Shown here piece after piece: positions 10,601 to 21,840 of a stretch of DNA of 64,000 nt. The notes beneath the pieces were generated by a model. It had not been told where the DNA came from. It searched no databases and was given only the letters and a program-made list of their open reading frames with translations. The number at the start of each line of letters is the position of its first letter. Positions within the stretch are counted from its first letter, which is position 1. Position numbers and translations under genes: made by a program. The stretch covers positions 12,723,426 to 12,787,425 of the forward strand of contig JAJEKV010000036.1 in assembly GCA_021234155.1 (NCBI GenBank). Direction: 5' to 3'. The stretch is from Isoetes taiwanensis (taxonomy: Eukaryota > Streptophyta > Lycopodiopsida > Isoetales > Isoetaceae).

Positions 10601-12607
10601 ATAGCAGCAACAAATCTTCCTGAAAGCCTTGACCCTGCTTTAGTTCGTCCCGGACGTTTTGATCGGCACGTAAGTGATGTTTGAGACTCTACAAATAAAT
10701 AAATGGGGGTGAGGATAAGCTCTAGGATGTCTGAAACAAATTTAGAATGATGTTGTTTATTTTTATGCAATGATTGTCATACAGGGTTCAAGTATTTATG
10801 GATGCATGCATGACATGATCTTTGAGCTCTGCATTAGACTTCTGATGCTTAAAATTTTGAGCACACAGACAGATTCTACAGGGGAGACAGACAGGCCCAA
10901 GGGCCTTACCCTGACCAGAGAGGCACCAGGGAGACAGCTTTTGCAAAGATCTTAGCATTGGACTTGTGTATCATTACTCATAGAGCTGGATTATCTGAAC
11001 ATCACCAAGATTCCCATTTTAGCCAGTTGGCTTAGGCCAAAGTGATAGAGAATGTTACAAACAATTATACTTTGAATATTTTACTACTAATTCAATATCA
11101 TATATGTTTCTTTGAGGATCTAAATTACTCTGGATTGTCATTTGTTTCTTTGATGGCGATGATCTAAGGTACTTCTTTTCCAGGTGGTAGTGCCAAACCC
11201 AGATGTCAGAGGAAGGCAAGAAATTTTGGAACTGTACTTAAACGATAAGCCTTTGGCTGATAATATAGATGTGAAGTTACTTGCAAAGGGTACACCAGGT
11301 TTCACGGGTGCAGGTAAGTGATTGTTTATTTGGTAGTTGCAGAGCAGATCAAAGGTGTTCTATGCTGGGTGGAGTATTGAAGAATGGTATGCATTACAGA
11401 CTTGGCGAATCTTGTGAATATGGCTGCTGTTAAGGCTGCACTAGACGAGGCAGATAAGATTTCAACCTATGAGTTGGAGTATGCTAAAGACAAAATCATA
11501 ATGGGAGCTGAACGAAAATCAATGCTTATTACTGAAGAATCAAGGAAGGTAGAGTACTCATTTGGTCATTTTTCATAGAAGAGAATTATTATTTTCATAC
11601 TTATTTTTTATTTAGCTGCTAGCTGGGAAAAATGGATTTGAGATATTACACTGTAACCCATCCTATGCAGTCTTTCATGGACTTAAGTCAAATACCACGT
11701 CCTAAAAGAAAAAAAAAATAGAACTGCCACCCAACCACAATTGTCCCCAAAAAGTGGCTAGGATAAAATATAATAATGTTGGCACAGTGTCAAATTTTAA
11801 ATCTGTTATATGTTTTCAGTTGACAGCATATCATGAAAGTGGGCACGCGGTAGTTGCATTTAATACTGCAGGGGCAAGTCCTATTCATAAAGCCACCATA
11901 ACTCCTCGAGGGAACAGTTTAGGGATGGTTGCACAACTCCCAGATAGTGAAACTTCAGTAAGCAAATTGCAGATGTTAGCTCGTCTTGATGTCTGCATGG
12001 GTGGAAGGGTAGCAGAAGAAATGATTTTTGGGCCTGAACAAGTTACAAGTGGTGCTCGTAATGATTTGCAACAGGCTACTGCACTTGCACGTCATATGGT
12101 AGGGAAGATTTTACTTGCTGGCACACACCATATGGCAATTGAATCTGATTCTTATATGTTACAGGTAGCAGAATGTGGCATGAGTGATGAAATTGGACCC
12201 ATTTTTGTAGACCCGAGGACCGAGCGGCCTAGTCATGAGATGCAAAAGTCAATTGATGCAGAGGTATGTGTCAGATTTCTTGGTCTCTAGATGGAGCTTT
12301 TACCTACCATATTTGTTCTAATTTCCAATATATAGGTCTTGAGACTCCTCAAGGATGCCTACTCACGTGTAAAGGACTTGTTAAGAAAGGTAATGAAGCA
12401 GATTTGTTATCAGATAGTTAAACAAACTACAGAGAGCCATACTCACTCAGTCGAATTATACAGCATGAAGCTGATTTACATGCACTGGCAAGAGCTTTGT
12501 TGGAGAATGAAACTTTAAATGCTCAAGAGATTAAGGATTTATTGACTCAAACGCCTCAGGTTGACAGTGTGGTTGAAATGGATACTGCTGCTATGGGTGT
12601 CAATTAA
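7613..12607 (+). CDS. FTSH11: FtsH11-like ATP-dependent zinc metalloprotease, 17 exons
   Basis: This is an organellar AAA+ membrane protease that unfolds and degrades membrane and misfolded proteins. Exons with GT-AG borders: 7613-8343, 8811-8949, 9027-9119, 9207-9295, 9380-9506, 9607-9726, 9802-9852, 9945-10006, 10192-10249, 10328-10453, 10589-10669, 11184-11313, 11400-11548, 11820-12098, 12165-12263, 12336-12389, 12464-12607. They sum to 2532 nt, 843 residues in one frame, slightly longer than the Arabidopsis protein. Features: membrane segment about 337-353, Walker A GPPGTGKT 439-446, Walker B VFIDEID 495-501, second region of homology RPGRFDR 552-558, zinc site HESGH 657-661 with likely third ligand D734. 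Ordinary FtsH proteins have two membrane segments; the single one seen fits FTSH11. The first ~100 residues are poorly conserved and transit-peptide-like, so the exact start is the weakest point. Confidence 0.93.
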
Positions 12608-13409
12608 TTTGCTGAGCGCGGCAATAGTGTACAGAGCATACGGTTCACAAGTCTGAAGTAAGGCACACAATGCCATCTGTTGCCAGATTTTATACAAGCT
12701 TGCAATAATGTGAGCTATGTGTGTTTCCAAAGTGTAAACAGGCTTGTGATGGCGTAAGCCATTTATTTGAGGAAAGCTTGTATGATCATTAGTGGCCCAT
12801 GTTTCTCAAGGGGCCCAGCTATGACACTCTAAGAAGGCCATAAGATGCCGTTCTGGAAATATGTTAATGGCAAGTACCAGGGCTAAATATAATGGTTTAC
12901 TACACAATTTTTGGCATTTCCATGGGATGAGGGCGTCTTGAATTGCCCACTTGAAAAAGAAATCTATGCTCCATTTATGCAAATATCCAATGACTCTCAA
13001 CAAGATGTGATCTCCAAGTACCATCATGTTCCATATTCTGTATGAAATATAAGGAACCAACATTATGTCTACAGCGATAATATTCAGTAAAGTGCATATA
13101 TAGATGCGTTAATGTAATCTTGCATCGTGTAATTTGAATAGATTCAAGGGGTTTTTTCCCAAGACTCCACTGCTGGACGAACGTGAGAGCAATCTACTTT
13201 GTTTTTGGATTGTAATTTCTGATGTTCTGATTTTGGCATTTCCATTGTGGACCCGAAGTTCTAATGTTCCACCATAAATCCATGATTTAACTGGGCTTCT
13301 TGATTCCAAAATCTGAAACACAGGCTGAACATAATGTTTGGGAAGAGGCTATTTCATTGGGTTATAGGCCCAGATTATCTGCACTGCTCTTCTTGAATCT
13401 TAAAAAAAA
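12608..13409. other. 3' flank of the FTSH11-like gene, no further gene seen
   Basis: The 3' UTR presumably starts here, but no single polyadenylation signal stands out. The rest is AT-rich with no recognisable protein or repeat up to the TIR element. Confidence 0.4.
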
Positions 13410-14198
13410 GGGAAAATTACAAAAATGCCCTTATATTTCTGGCTATTTATAAAGATACCCCTGTATTTTGTTAATTCATCAAAATGCCCCTATGTCGTTC
13501 GTATTCCGGCATCAAAGTCGCCCACGAAAACAACTCCAGAGATCCAGCTGGAAAGACCTTGCATCATTCTGCATTTTCAAAAATTAGAACGTCTGTTCAG
13601 AATTCGACCTTGGTTGCATGATTTTCGATGAAGAAAAAGAAGCGGCTTTCTTGTGTTCCATCGGTTTGAAATTAGAACTTCCGCCAAAGCTTGGATCATT
13701 TCGGCTATGCAAGAAAACCCTGATTAAATTTCACTTTCTACCTCAGAATTTTCTACCCCAGAAGTTGCTAACTCAGAACAGGGCAGTGAATCCTGCACGA
13801 ATTTCTAACCCAGCAGAAATTTCTGACCTAGAAGTGTCTACCATATAGCTGAATTGAACCCGCAAAACTGTACTTCAGATTCAGACAAGAAGCATTGCTG
13901 CATTTCCAGGTTAGATCCTTATCCAAATTCAGAAGAATAAGTGCAAAATTATCTCTTTGCTTAAAAAAGTATTCTTCAAAAACAGTTGAAGAACAGCACC
14001 ATTGCACTGTCGCGAATCCATAAGAACTAGACGCCATAACAGCTGGAGGCCATAACACGAAGGATTATTCTAGATAGGTGAGACGATTTTCGTGAGAAAC
14101 AGAGAGAAACAAGGAAACAGAGGGGCATTTCAATAATTTGCTAAAATACAAGGGCAATTTCATAATTTTTGTCAAATACGCATTTTTATAATTTTCCC
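13410..14198. mobile_element. 789-bp DNA element with ~80-bp imperfect terminal inverted repeats
   Basis: The left end (GGGAAAATTACAAAAATGCC at 13410) and the reverse complement of the right end (GGGAAAATTATAAAAATGC, ending at 14198) pair over about 80 bp. Both contain TTGTATTTT-like and AAATGCCCCT blocks at the inner edge of the repeat. The interior has no transposase. Long TIRs suggest a Mutator-type non-autonomous element. The flanks are A-rich on both sides, so a 9-bp duplication could not be verified. Confidence 0.75.
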
Positions 14199-15223
14199 AA
14201 AAACTATAACCTTATATAATGGGGTGTGATTCTCTTGAGTGTGGTCGTGCAACCATATTCTTCTGGGCTAAGAAAACACTTAGAATTGCTGCAAAGGCTG
14301 TCCAAAATCCAATTCTAAAAATACCATGCCTTTGCACCAAAGTTTGCGTCCATGCATCTAAACAATTAGAGCTGATACATCATTTGCGATATCTCATCAA
14401 ATAGACTTTCCAAGTTGTTTAGCAACCATGAAAATGAAGTCATGCATCTGGTTCATCAATTTTAAAGCCCTCAAGAAAGTCCAACTGAAGTTTCTCAAAG
14501 GTGATGTTATGAATGGGTTTAAGGTCATGCCACATGAAGCTTGTGCCAAGGTTACACAAATACCCCTTTGCAGGAAAGAGAACAAGGCCGCCGCGATAAA
14601 TTTCTTGTGCTACAATAATACAATCCCATTGAGTTGAGGGTATTATCATTTCCTCTGGTTGCTTATTACCTTAAGGTTTGCCTCGAGATGGAGAGTCTTA
14701 CAAGTTACATAAGCCAGATATAAGACATTAATCTACCACTCCATGATGAGCAAGGAGATGCTAAAATATTTTATTTTATTAATAGATCTGCAACAGGGAT
14801 AATTTTCTTTGACAACAGCAAGCAAGCTCAGTATTCCAAGGTTATATCATCTCATTCATTGCTCATTCAACGCTTGAGCAGGTGAAGAAGTAAGTTGCGC
14901 CAATCCTTCTATTCAATTTTTTGCGTTTCTTCTTGCACTCGTTAGCTAGATATTTTGTCTTGTACATTTGCATCCCTAGTTAAGTGAAATAATAACATTT
15001 TCCTTCTCATGAAAGTTGTTTGTTTTTGGATTAATGGCTAATTCAGTTATTGGCAGAAATATTTGTTAAGTCAATCTCTACTAAGATTCTCAATTAACTG
15101 ATCAACTGATCAACTGATCAACTTGGCTAGAATTTTTAATTATCCTGCATCGTCAGGTATGCACTCTTCCACCAAGTAAAATTAGACCTCATATACGTAG
15201 CTTGCTGCATAAGTCTAGATTGT
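14199..15223. other. AT-rich spacer, no gene seen
   Basis: Only short frames without recognisable similarity. A tandem of the palindromic CAACTGATCAACTGATCAAC type at 15097-15122 is the sole local structure noticed. Confidence 0.4.
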
Positions 15224-17600
15224 ATGTCGTGTATCAGATCCGCCCTTCGTATGGATGACTCAACTTTTGACGGGTCATTGAGCCATCTTTCGGATGGCAA
15301 TGACAGCAAATATGGGGTCCTGATCGATGAACGTGGTCATGGATCGGAGGAAGAATATACAACCCAATCTGAAGTCCTCGATGAAGATGAACAGACCTTT
15401 GAGCCCATCACTCGACCGCCCCCCAGCCTACCTCAACAGCAACTTGTGAAGAAGTTGACTGCTCTCTATCCAGATGCAATTTAATGGCTTCATGCCACAT
15501 CCAGACAAGGATACGCCTTCAACTAGAGAGCATAGCAATTGATGAGGAGGTGCTTGATGGAGCATCATCTAGCCATGGTGCAACAAGTAAGCCTTGTTGA
15601 TCCCTACTTATCCCCCATGCCAGTAAGGAGCGGGAGGATAGACGTGGGGATTCATATCTGTCTCATGCAGAGGTGGGATATATACCTTACTACTCTCCCG
15701 TGCGACGAGAATACTTGGGTGCACAGACAGGGGTCTGCCAAGCTGGTCCCTTATGTGGAGCCGGATAGTGGCATTGTGCCATTTTAATGGAACCACTCAT
15801 CTATCTGATGACCATGCATAATATTACATAAAGATGGGAATAGCCCACTATGGCTTGGGAGCGTGCATGTGTAGAGACATCCGACCTTTAGGAGATAGCG
15901 ACCATGATTACTCCGAAGAAATGGAGGTAGAAGCCATTGATAACAGGGTTATCGAACTCCAACAAGTATATCGGGTCCCATTTGTCCACAGGCATCCGCG
16001 TGTGAGGGGAAGATCCGGAGAGATCGTGGATGACTTTGTTTGTCATCGTTGGAGCTAACCAAGAAGAAGGGGGACAAATACAGATAGACAAGTTAGGAGG
16101 TCACATCGCAGAAGATGTCATTCTCGATTGTGCATAGTGAGACCACCAGGGCAATCGGCGATTGGCAAGGTTTATGTATGCACAGAGCACACCGGCCATG
16201 ACCCTTTCACCAATGCTGAAGATTGGTCGATGCCTGTGCATCCTAAGTATTGCACAACAACTCCGAAGCATTGGGATGACTCGTGCAGTGTGGGACTATG
16301 CGAGGGTGAGAGGACTAGAGATCAGGCTGACAGTTAACCCAATCGACTGGGTCGTCTATCAGTTTACAATGTACCAGGAGGACGTGTGGCAGTTAGCATA
16401 CCGACGAAGGATACTTGGTAAGGTGCCGAATTGAAGTCCTTTTTGGGAATTGACCATCTGATCTCTTCATGTTTTCACATAGCAACATGTAGGTGGTAGC
16501 CTGGGGACAGACTGAGAGAGTCTGACGAGTGGGATGGCAGACTGGGAGGCAGCAGGGAAGGTTATTTTTTACCAGCCATGGCACCCCGCCGTTGAAGAAC
16601 CGATGGATTGGCCATGGTTCTTGGTGATCCAGAACGACAAAATGCTAGAAGCTGCCATAAGATGGAGTGCAGAAGGCGGGTGGGCTATGGATTCAACCTT
16701 TGGTACCAACTTGGGGAAGTTCCCGCTGTATGAGCGATCGTGCCCATGGAAGGAGGCGTTGGCTACCCAGTCTTCTATATGCTCTGCATCATAGAAGGAG
16801 GTGAAGGTCAGCAATGCCATGCTTTAAGAACTGTGCTCTGGCATGGATGGTTGTGAGAAAACAGCCATCACCGACGTCGTGGACGAAGATGACTACTGTT
16901 GGGATGATGAAAACTAGGTAAGTTAACGAGTTTTTTTAAGTGATCGACGCATCGGGTATGTTCGTAATCAGCACAATGGCCCATCCTTATAGGTTGTTGG
17001 TCACATCTTGGCATACTGGTTTCAGCGCTCGTGGCAAAGAAATCTCCTTTCGTGGCGCTTGAACGGAGAAAGAGTTGATGAGAGATGTGGCACACAGACT
17101 CTCTACCTCATGATTGTTCCATCTACTGACACGTATCAGTACTGGCTTGACAGTTCACGCACATCTATGGAAACAATGGCGTCATCATAAGGTAAGTGAG
17201 CCAGCGAGCTCCTGGAAGAGCGAACTTGCTTCCAATGGAGCTATTGACTAATGTATTGCGTTCCTCTATACAGATACCTAAACCAAAACTGGTTGAACGG
17301 AGGCCATTGGGATGGCAAGTGGCAGTGACACCGTAGAATATTCAACCACGCACATTTGGACACTACCAACTATGTGGAGACGCACTGGAAAGTACTTAAG
17401 ATGCTGACTTTGCAGTGCAAAGTAAACATAAGAATGTACAAGGTTCCCTGACAGCACCATGCCTGCAGGAGGCACAATATTGGCTCGTTGCCTGGGGAGA
17501 TGGAGTCTTAGCTATGGGCATGTGGGCTCCCGGGGGTACAGAAAGATCTGTGGGCATGGTGCGAATCATCTGTCCTGCCATACAATAGGTTACGGGTCAG
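15224..17600 (+). pseudogene. Degenerate MULE-type transposase gene
   Basis: The plus strand holds pieces of one transposase-like protein spread over several frames. An acidic N-terminal piece lies at 15224-15484. A conserved core at about 16585-16860 reads AIRWSAEGGWAMDSTFGTN, then GKFPLY, and after a frame change GVGYPVFYMLCI. The D-S-T-F-G-T-N signature with a following LPLY-type strand is the first catalytic-Asp region of MULE transposases. Further downstream, AYWFQRSWQRNL (17008-17045) and DTTNYVETHWKVLKM (about 17358-17405) match the later region containing the catalytic Glu and N-x-E signature. Frameshifts and stops make it non-functional. No clear SWIM finger or TIRs were found. Confidence 0.65.
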
Positions 17601-18224
17601 AGTTTCCATCTCTATTCGATCACTCCCTTTCGGCGTCTACAAGCTTCTCTTTATCAAATTCCATCCTTTCTTGCTCTACTATGAAGGATGGACCACTCGT
17701 GTAGGATGGACCTGAAGGAGATGGATGTACGCCCGAGTGGTGTGAAAAGGATGGGGAGATCAAGTAGTGTAAGCGCATAGTGGAGTGTTGAGAAGGTATG
17801 GCAGAGAATAGGGATGGCAGATGTGGTGGCAGTGTGTGGACTATCTTCCTTATACAAGCCTCTAATCTGCGCCAACTCATAACAGTTCCTACTCTGTTGT
17901 TGGCTGCCCTGCTAGGCATGCAGTGGCCCAATCGTGCATAAGCATGTTTATGTCAACATCCTCTTGGTCTGCCCTGTATTGAGGATCTTGTCTAGCCCGA
18001 AGCATGTTTTCATCTGTCTCTCGCCCTATGTTGGGAGCTATACTCCTGCATTAACTCATCTGGCCCCTCTGGAAAAGCCTCCAACACTACCTTTGGAGTC
18101 ATTATGTGTAATATGCGCGTAGTACACGTGGCCTGCCTTGCTGCTTCCCTATGCCGTGCAGCAGACCCATGCTTGCGGGGAGGTTCTATCGGCGAGGTGC
18201 TTGTCGATCGTGATTGGCCTCAAG
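17601..18224. other. Downstream flank of the MULE relic
   Basis: The plus strand shows nothing recognisable. The minus strand has an open Ser/Pro-rich frame (17931-17620) ending in a charged segment EQERMEFDKEKL. It may belong with the zinc-finger relic at 18225-18449, but this could not be shown. Confidence 0.3.
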
Positions 18225-18449
18225 TCATGAGGCATCCCTTCGAGCGTTCCCTTCCCACCCCACGGGCCTGTTGTCAGGCAAACAAAGCTGGGGATGCTTG
18301 GCCCTGTGGTGTGACCGAGCTCCTTCAGTGCTTAGGCCTATAAAACTTGGGTCCCGTTGCATATTGTCGTAATAATGGTTGCACCCTGGGGCCATGCAAA
18401 TCCACTTTCTCTGCACTCCCGTTGCCTTATTGCTCTCGACTTGCGTCAC
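18225..18449 (-). pseudogene. Possible C2H2/BED-like zinc-finger fragment
   Basis: The minus-strand frame contains CMAPGC followed after about 23 residues by SHHRAKHP, giving C-X4-C and H-X3/4-H ligand pairs like a C2H2 or BED-type finger. It is short and ends abruptly. Flanking minus-strand frames are discontinuous. It may be a fragment of a transposase or host factor carried with the MULE relic. The family is unassigned and chance cannot be excluded. Confidence 0.3.
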
Positions 18450-18950
18450 CCTTGTTGTGATACACCATACGCCTCGGAACTCCCCGAAGATGCGAGTGAG
18501 AGGTTATGTAAAGGCTAAGCGACATGGGATCGATTACGAAAGGTGTAATGAAATAATAACAAACATATCAGTTTACAATGCTACTGAGACGGTTGGGGTG
18601 GTCATTTCCACAAACCAAGTTAAATAGCAGCGAACGCTCGTGCATGGAGATGGTAGATTCTGGCTCTGCCTGTGACATCATGGTACTGACTGAAATTCGA
18701 ATTGAAGTACCATATAAATCCACTTTAGTATGGGGTCAAGTAAAGAAGAAGAATTTGACGAGAAATGCATGGAGGCAACAAAAATATAAAACAAAAATAC
18801 GAAACAAGGGAAAAAAAAAACAATATGAAAAAAATGTGAAACAAAAAATGAAACGACAAAGATAAACATACATTGGCTTGATGGATTCGAAGGACGTTTC
18901 AAACTTTGAAATGAACTTGATGGAAGCTTCAGCTATTGGTGCAGTCTGTT
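18450..18950. other. A-rich spacer, no gene seen
   Basis: Includes a strongly A-rich run at 18770-18860 (AAAACAAAAATACGAAAC-like). No protein similarity. Confidence 0.35.
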
Positions 18951-19160
18951 TCAATCAGCAATGAAAATTTGAGCAGGAAGAGATGAAAATTTGAGCAAGA
19001 GTGGCGAGGAGCTCTTCAATCAGCAATGAAAATTTGAGTAGGAGGGGCGAGGAGCTCTTCAATCAGCAACGAAAATTTGAGCAGGAGGAGATGAAAACTT
19101 GGGCTCAAGTAGATTCTACTCAAAATTTCATCTCCTCTTATGAAATTTTGAGCAGAAGAA
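18951..19160. repeat. Short tandem repeats and a hairpin around CAATCAGCAATGAAAATTTGAG
   Basis: TCAATCAGCAAYGAAAATTT occurs at about 18951, 19016 and 19059, with GGCGAGGAGCTCTTC between the last copies. The distal part folds back: GAGGAGATGAAAACTT (19086) pairs with AAATTTCATCTCCTC (19123). Confidence 0.7.
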
Positions 19161-19255
19161 AGTCAATATATATAGAGAGACTTGTAATTTTCTCGAGAGA
19201 ATAACTAGGCTCTCTATTCTGGAAAGCTCTCTTCTGTCAAAACAATCCAGCCTCT

Positions 19256-20210
19256 ATGTTTATCAAATATTGGCTTGCCAAAAGCCATGTTAGACGTCAC
19301 CCCTCTGTCTCTCATCAGTTGCCATCTTCAGCCTTTAATAACCTTCAACCTGCACCAAATATTTCTCCTCTTATGAGGAATCTCATTGTTGCTTGGAATA
19401 AGGCTAATCCTGCTTTTCAACATAATCAGATTGCTAGGATCGATGAGACAACTAGTATCTTTTGGAATCCTACTCTGGCTAGAAATGCATCAACTTCTCT
19501 GGCCATTGCTCATCCTAGAATCTATAAGAAATAGTCGGATGCAAATATAAATTACATAAGTGACTTGTGGCAGAATGGTAGATTTATTTCTTGGATGGCT
19601 TTCAAGTCTAAAATTAGAGGTATTTCTACTGAGAGAAGCCTATTGAGACATATCAAATCCTTAATCAATGATATATGTCCAAATACCCAAGGTTAAGATA
19701 ACATTCTTGATTGGAACCTCAATAATAAAAATGCTTATAAAGGTTCCTATATCTACAGATTTCTTGCTCATCAAACTACTCCATCCAAAGCTAGACCTAT
19801 TGTAATATTTCTGAAGATGAGGAGCTTAAGCTATTTAACAATATTTGGAATTCTTATTGCTCTCCTAAAATCTCGCATTTCATTTGGATCCTAGCCAATA
19901 AAAGTGTACATAATCTGGTCTCTTATTCTAAACATCACAGTACTATATCTTCTCAAATATCCACAGATTGCCCTCTTAAAAGTAGCGGACCTGAAACAAT
20001 TGAACATATTTTCACATGTCCTAGATTGAGTAATTTTTTGTCTTGGTTTGAAAATGTTTTTAGGATTCAAAGACCTACTAAGATTCTGCAATTTCTCATA
20101 AATGATTATCCTTTCCTTAATACCATTTGTTACACTGCCTTATGGAACATTTGGAAACAGAGAAATAGATGCTTATTTGGGGGGAAAATTACTCTTTGGT
20201 CTGGCTAAAA
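19256..20210 (+). pseudogene. LINE ORF2 3' part with zf-RVT region, degenerate
   Basis: Three plus-strand segments read like the C-terminal third of a non-LTR retrotransposon ORF2. The first (19256-19534) has NPTLARN, then INYISDLWQNGRFISW just after the stop. The second, from about 19695, has DWNLNNKNAYKGSYIYRF. The third (about 19815-20207) reads ISHFIWILANKSVHN, CPLKSSGPETIEHIFTCPRL and LWNIWKQRN. The CPxC-like then EHxFxCP pattern with a following W-x-x-W-K-x-R-N is the zf-RVT (RT zinc-binding) region. Stops near 19532 and 19696 and frame changes show decay. The RT core is missing here. Confidence 0.75.
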
Positions 20211-20550
20211 CTACATGTCAATTATGACTTAGAGGCAATTGCTACTTCTCACGTGGGATAGGTGCAAAAAGATAGAGAAGAATTATGATACTAACTGGGA
20301 TATTATTGGAATATTTTATGATTATCACGAGTTATTTAAGCTAAATTTCCTTCATGCATTACCTAACGTATGAACTTTCCTTGCTAGACTACATGGAATG
20401 CTACAAGTATAGGTTGGATAGAAAGAAAGCCATGACTGAAATCAGGCTACAGAATAGAGGGATAGTTCCATTAAGGGCAGTTATCGAGGACATTGGCAGT
20501 TTACTGCAGGACAAAGACATATATTTTTTAAGATCAAGAGAGATTCCACG

Positions 20551-20580
20551 AAGAGAGGAAGGAAGGAAGGAAGGAAGGAA
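20551..20580. repeat. (GGAA)n microsatellite
   Basis: Uninterrupted GGAAGGAAGGAAGG followed by AAAATTTTTAACGTCC. The same arrangement (GGAAGGAAGGAAG, then TTTAACGTCC) recurs at 50318-50341. Confidence 0.85.
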
Positions 20581-21456
20581 AAATTTTTAACGTCCACGGA
20601 ACCCAATCGGGTTATGGGACCAAGTACATAAGGGACCGAAGTCCTGGACCGAAGTCCAAACAAGAACATGGGCCGAAGCCCTTAAACCAAAGCACAACGT
20701 GAGCTAGAACACAACCATCCTGACCCGGATTAAAAACCACCTGGGAAAAAACCGTTGCCAGTATGACTATGGAAAATGGGTAAAAGAGTTCTGCATGGCA
20801 ACATATCAGTTTGTCAATCTATTCTGGTTTATTGAGTTCAACTATCTTCAAATGACAGACAAACAGTTTGAGCACTATCGAGAATGTTATTACTATATGT
20901 TGCAGATGTCTATGGAAGTCAGAGACTAATCATGGCAACTTGTAATCCAGAGGATCTGATAGACTATGTTGACTGGGGAAGGGGAACTAATTTTATTATA
21001 CAGCCAAAAATTTTTGATGATTTCAGCTTCATCGAGAACTATAATCTCTAACCTACATCCTTTTCATCTGCTCGGGAGCTATTTGGTTTTCTATATCCAC
21101 ACAAGAGTTTACACATCTGAAGGATAATTTTGAAGATACCGAGTCCTTCTACAATTTTGGGGTCAATTCAAAGACTACCACCTTGTGGCCAATGCTTTAC
21201 CACAGCTAAGGCCACTTTATTACTGAAACTTTTATAACTTTCATGTCATATTTGCTTAAGTATATTGTAGCTTTCATTTGGCTTGCTCTTGGGGCTTTTA
21301 CCATGAGTATTGTCCATTATGTACTTGTTTTCCATGCAGGTGGAATCGGACATTTCTCGCAGATATAAAACATCAGAAAGGACTATTTCCAAAAGCCATG
21401 CTTGGAGATAATGAAGAATATTTGTGATTATCTCAAGAGAATTACATGTACTTTGT

Positions 21457-21840
21457 GATTCTCTCGAGCGAATCATCTTGATGGAAGAGCCCAAGAGTAT
21501 CCATTAAAGATTGCATCAGACCGTATTAAAGATTGCATCAGGCCGTATTGAAGATTGCATCAGGCCGCACGATTTGGGAAAAATCTATGATTCTCTTGAG
21601 AGAATCACAGAGCTGGGAAAAATTTGTAATTCTCTCGAGAGAATCACAGCCACCCTGTGAAGCGTGTGGAGTCAGACCCATGCTCAGGTGGACCTACCAA
21701 ATCTGCAGATGCGTAGATCAGCAGATCGGGGGGAAAAAAAAGGGGCGCCACTTAGGTGCCATGTCACCGTGATTTATCTCGAGAGAATCACAATGATTCT
21801 CTCAAACGAACCCAAAGATTCTCTTGAGAGAAGCATGTTG
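21457..21840. repeat. Dispersed GATTCTCTCGAGAGAATC palindromes
   Basis: Perfect or near-perfect copies of the 18-bp palindrome occur at about 21457, 21589, 21628, 21770, 21795 and 21817, with a related copy at 19189. Two copies form a ~38-bp tandem beginning TGGGAAAAAT. Such dyads could form hairpins in DNA or RNA. Their origin is unknown. Confidence 0.8.
21504..21569 (+). repeat. Three tandem 22-bp repeats
   Basis: Units start at 21504, 21526 and 21548 with consensus TTAAAGATTGCATCAGGCCG plus two bases. Each differs by one to three positions. Confidence 0.9.
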
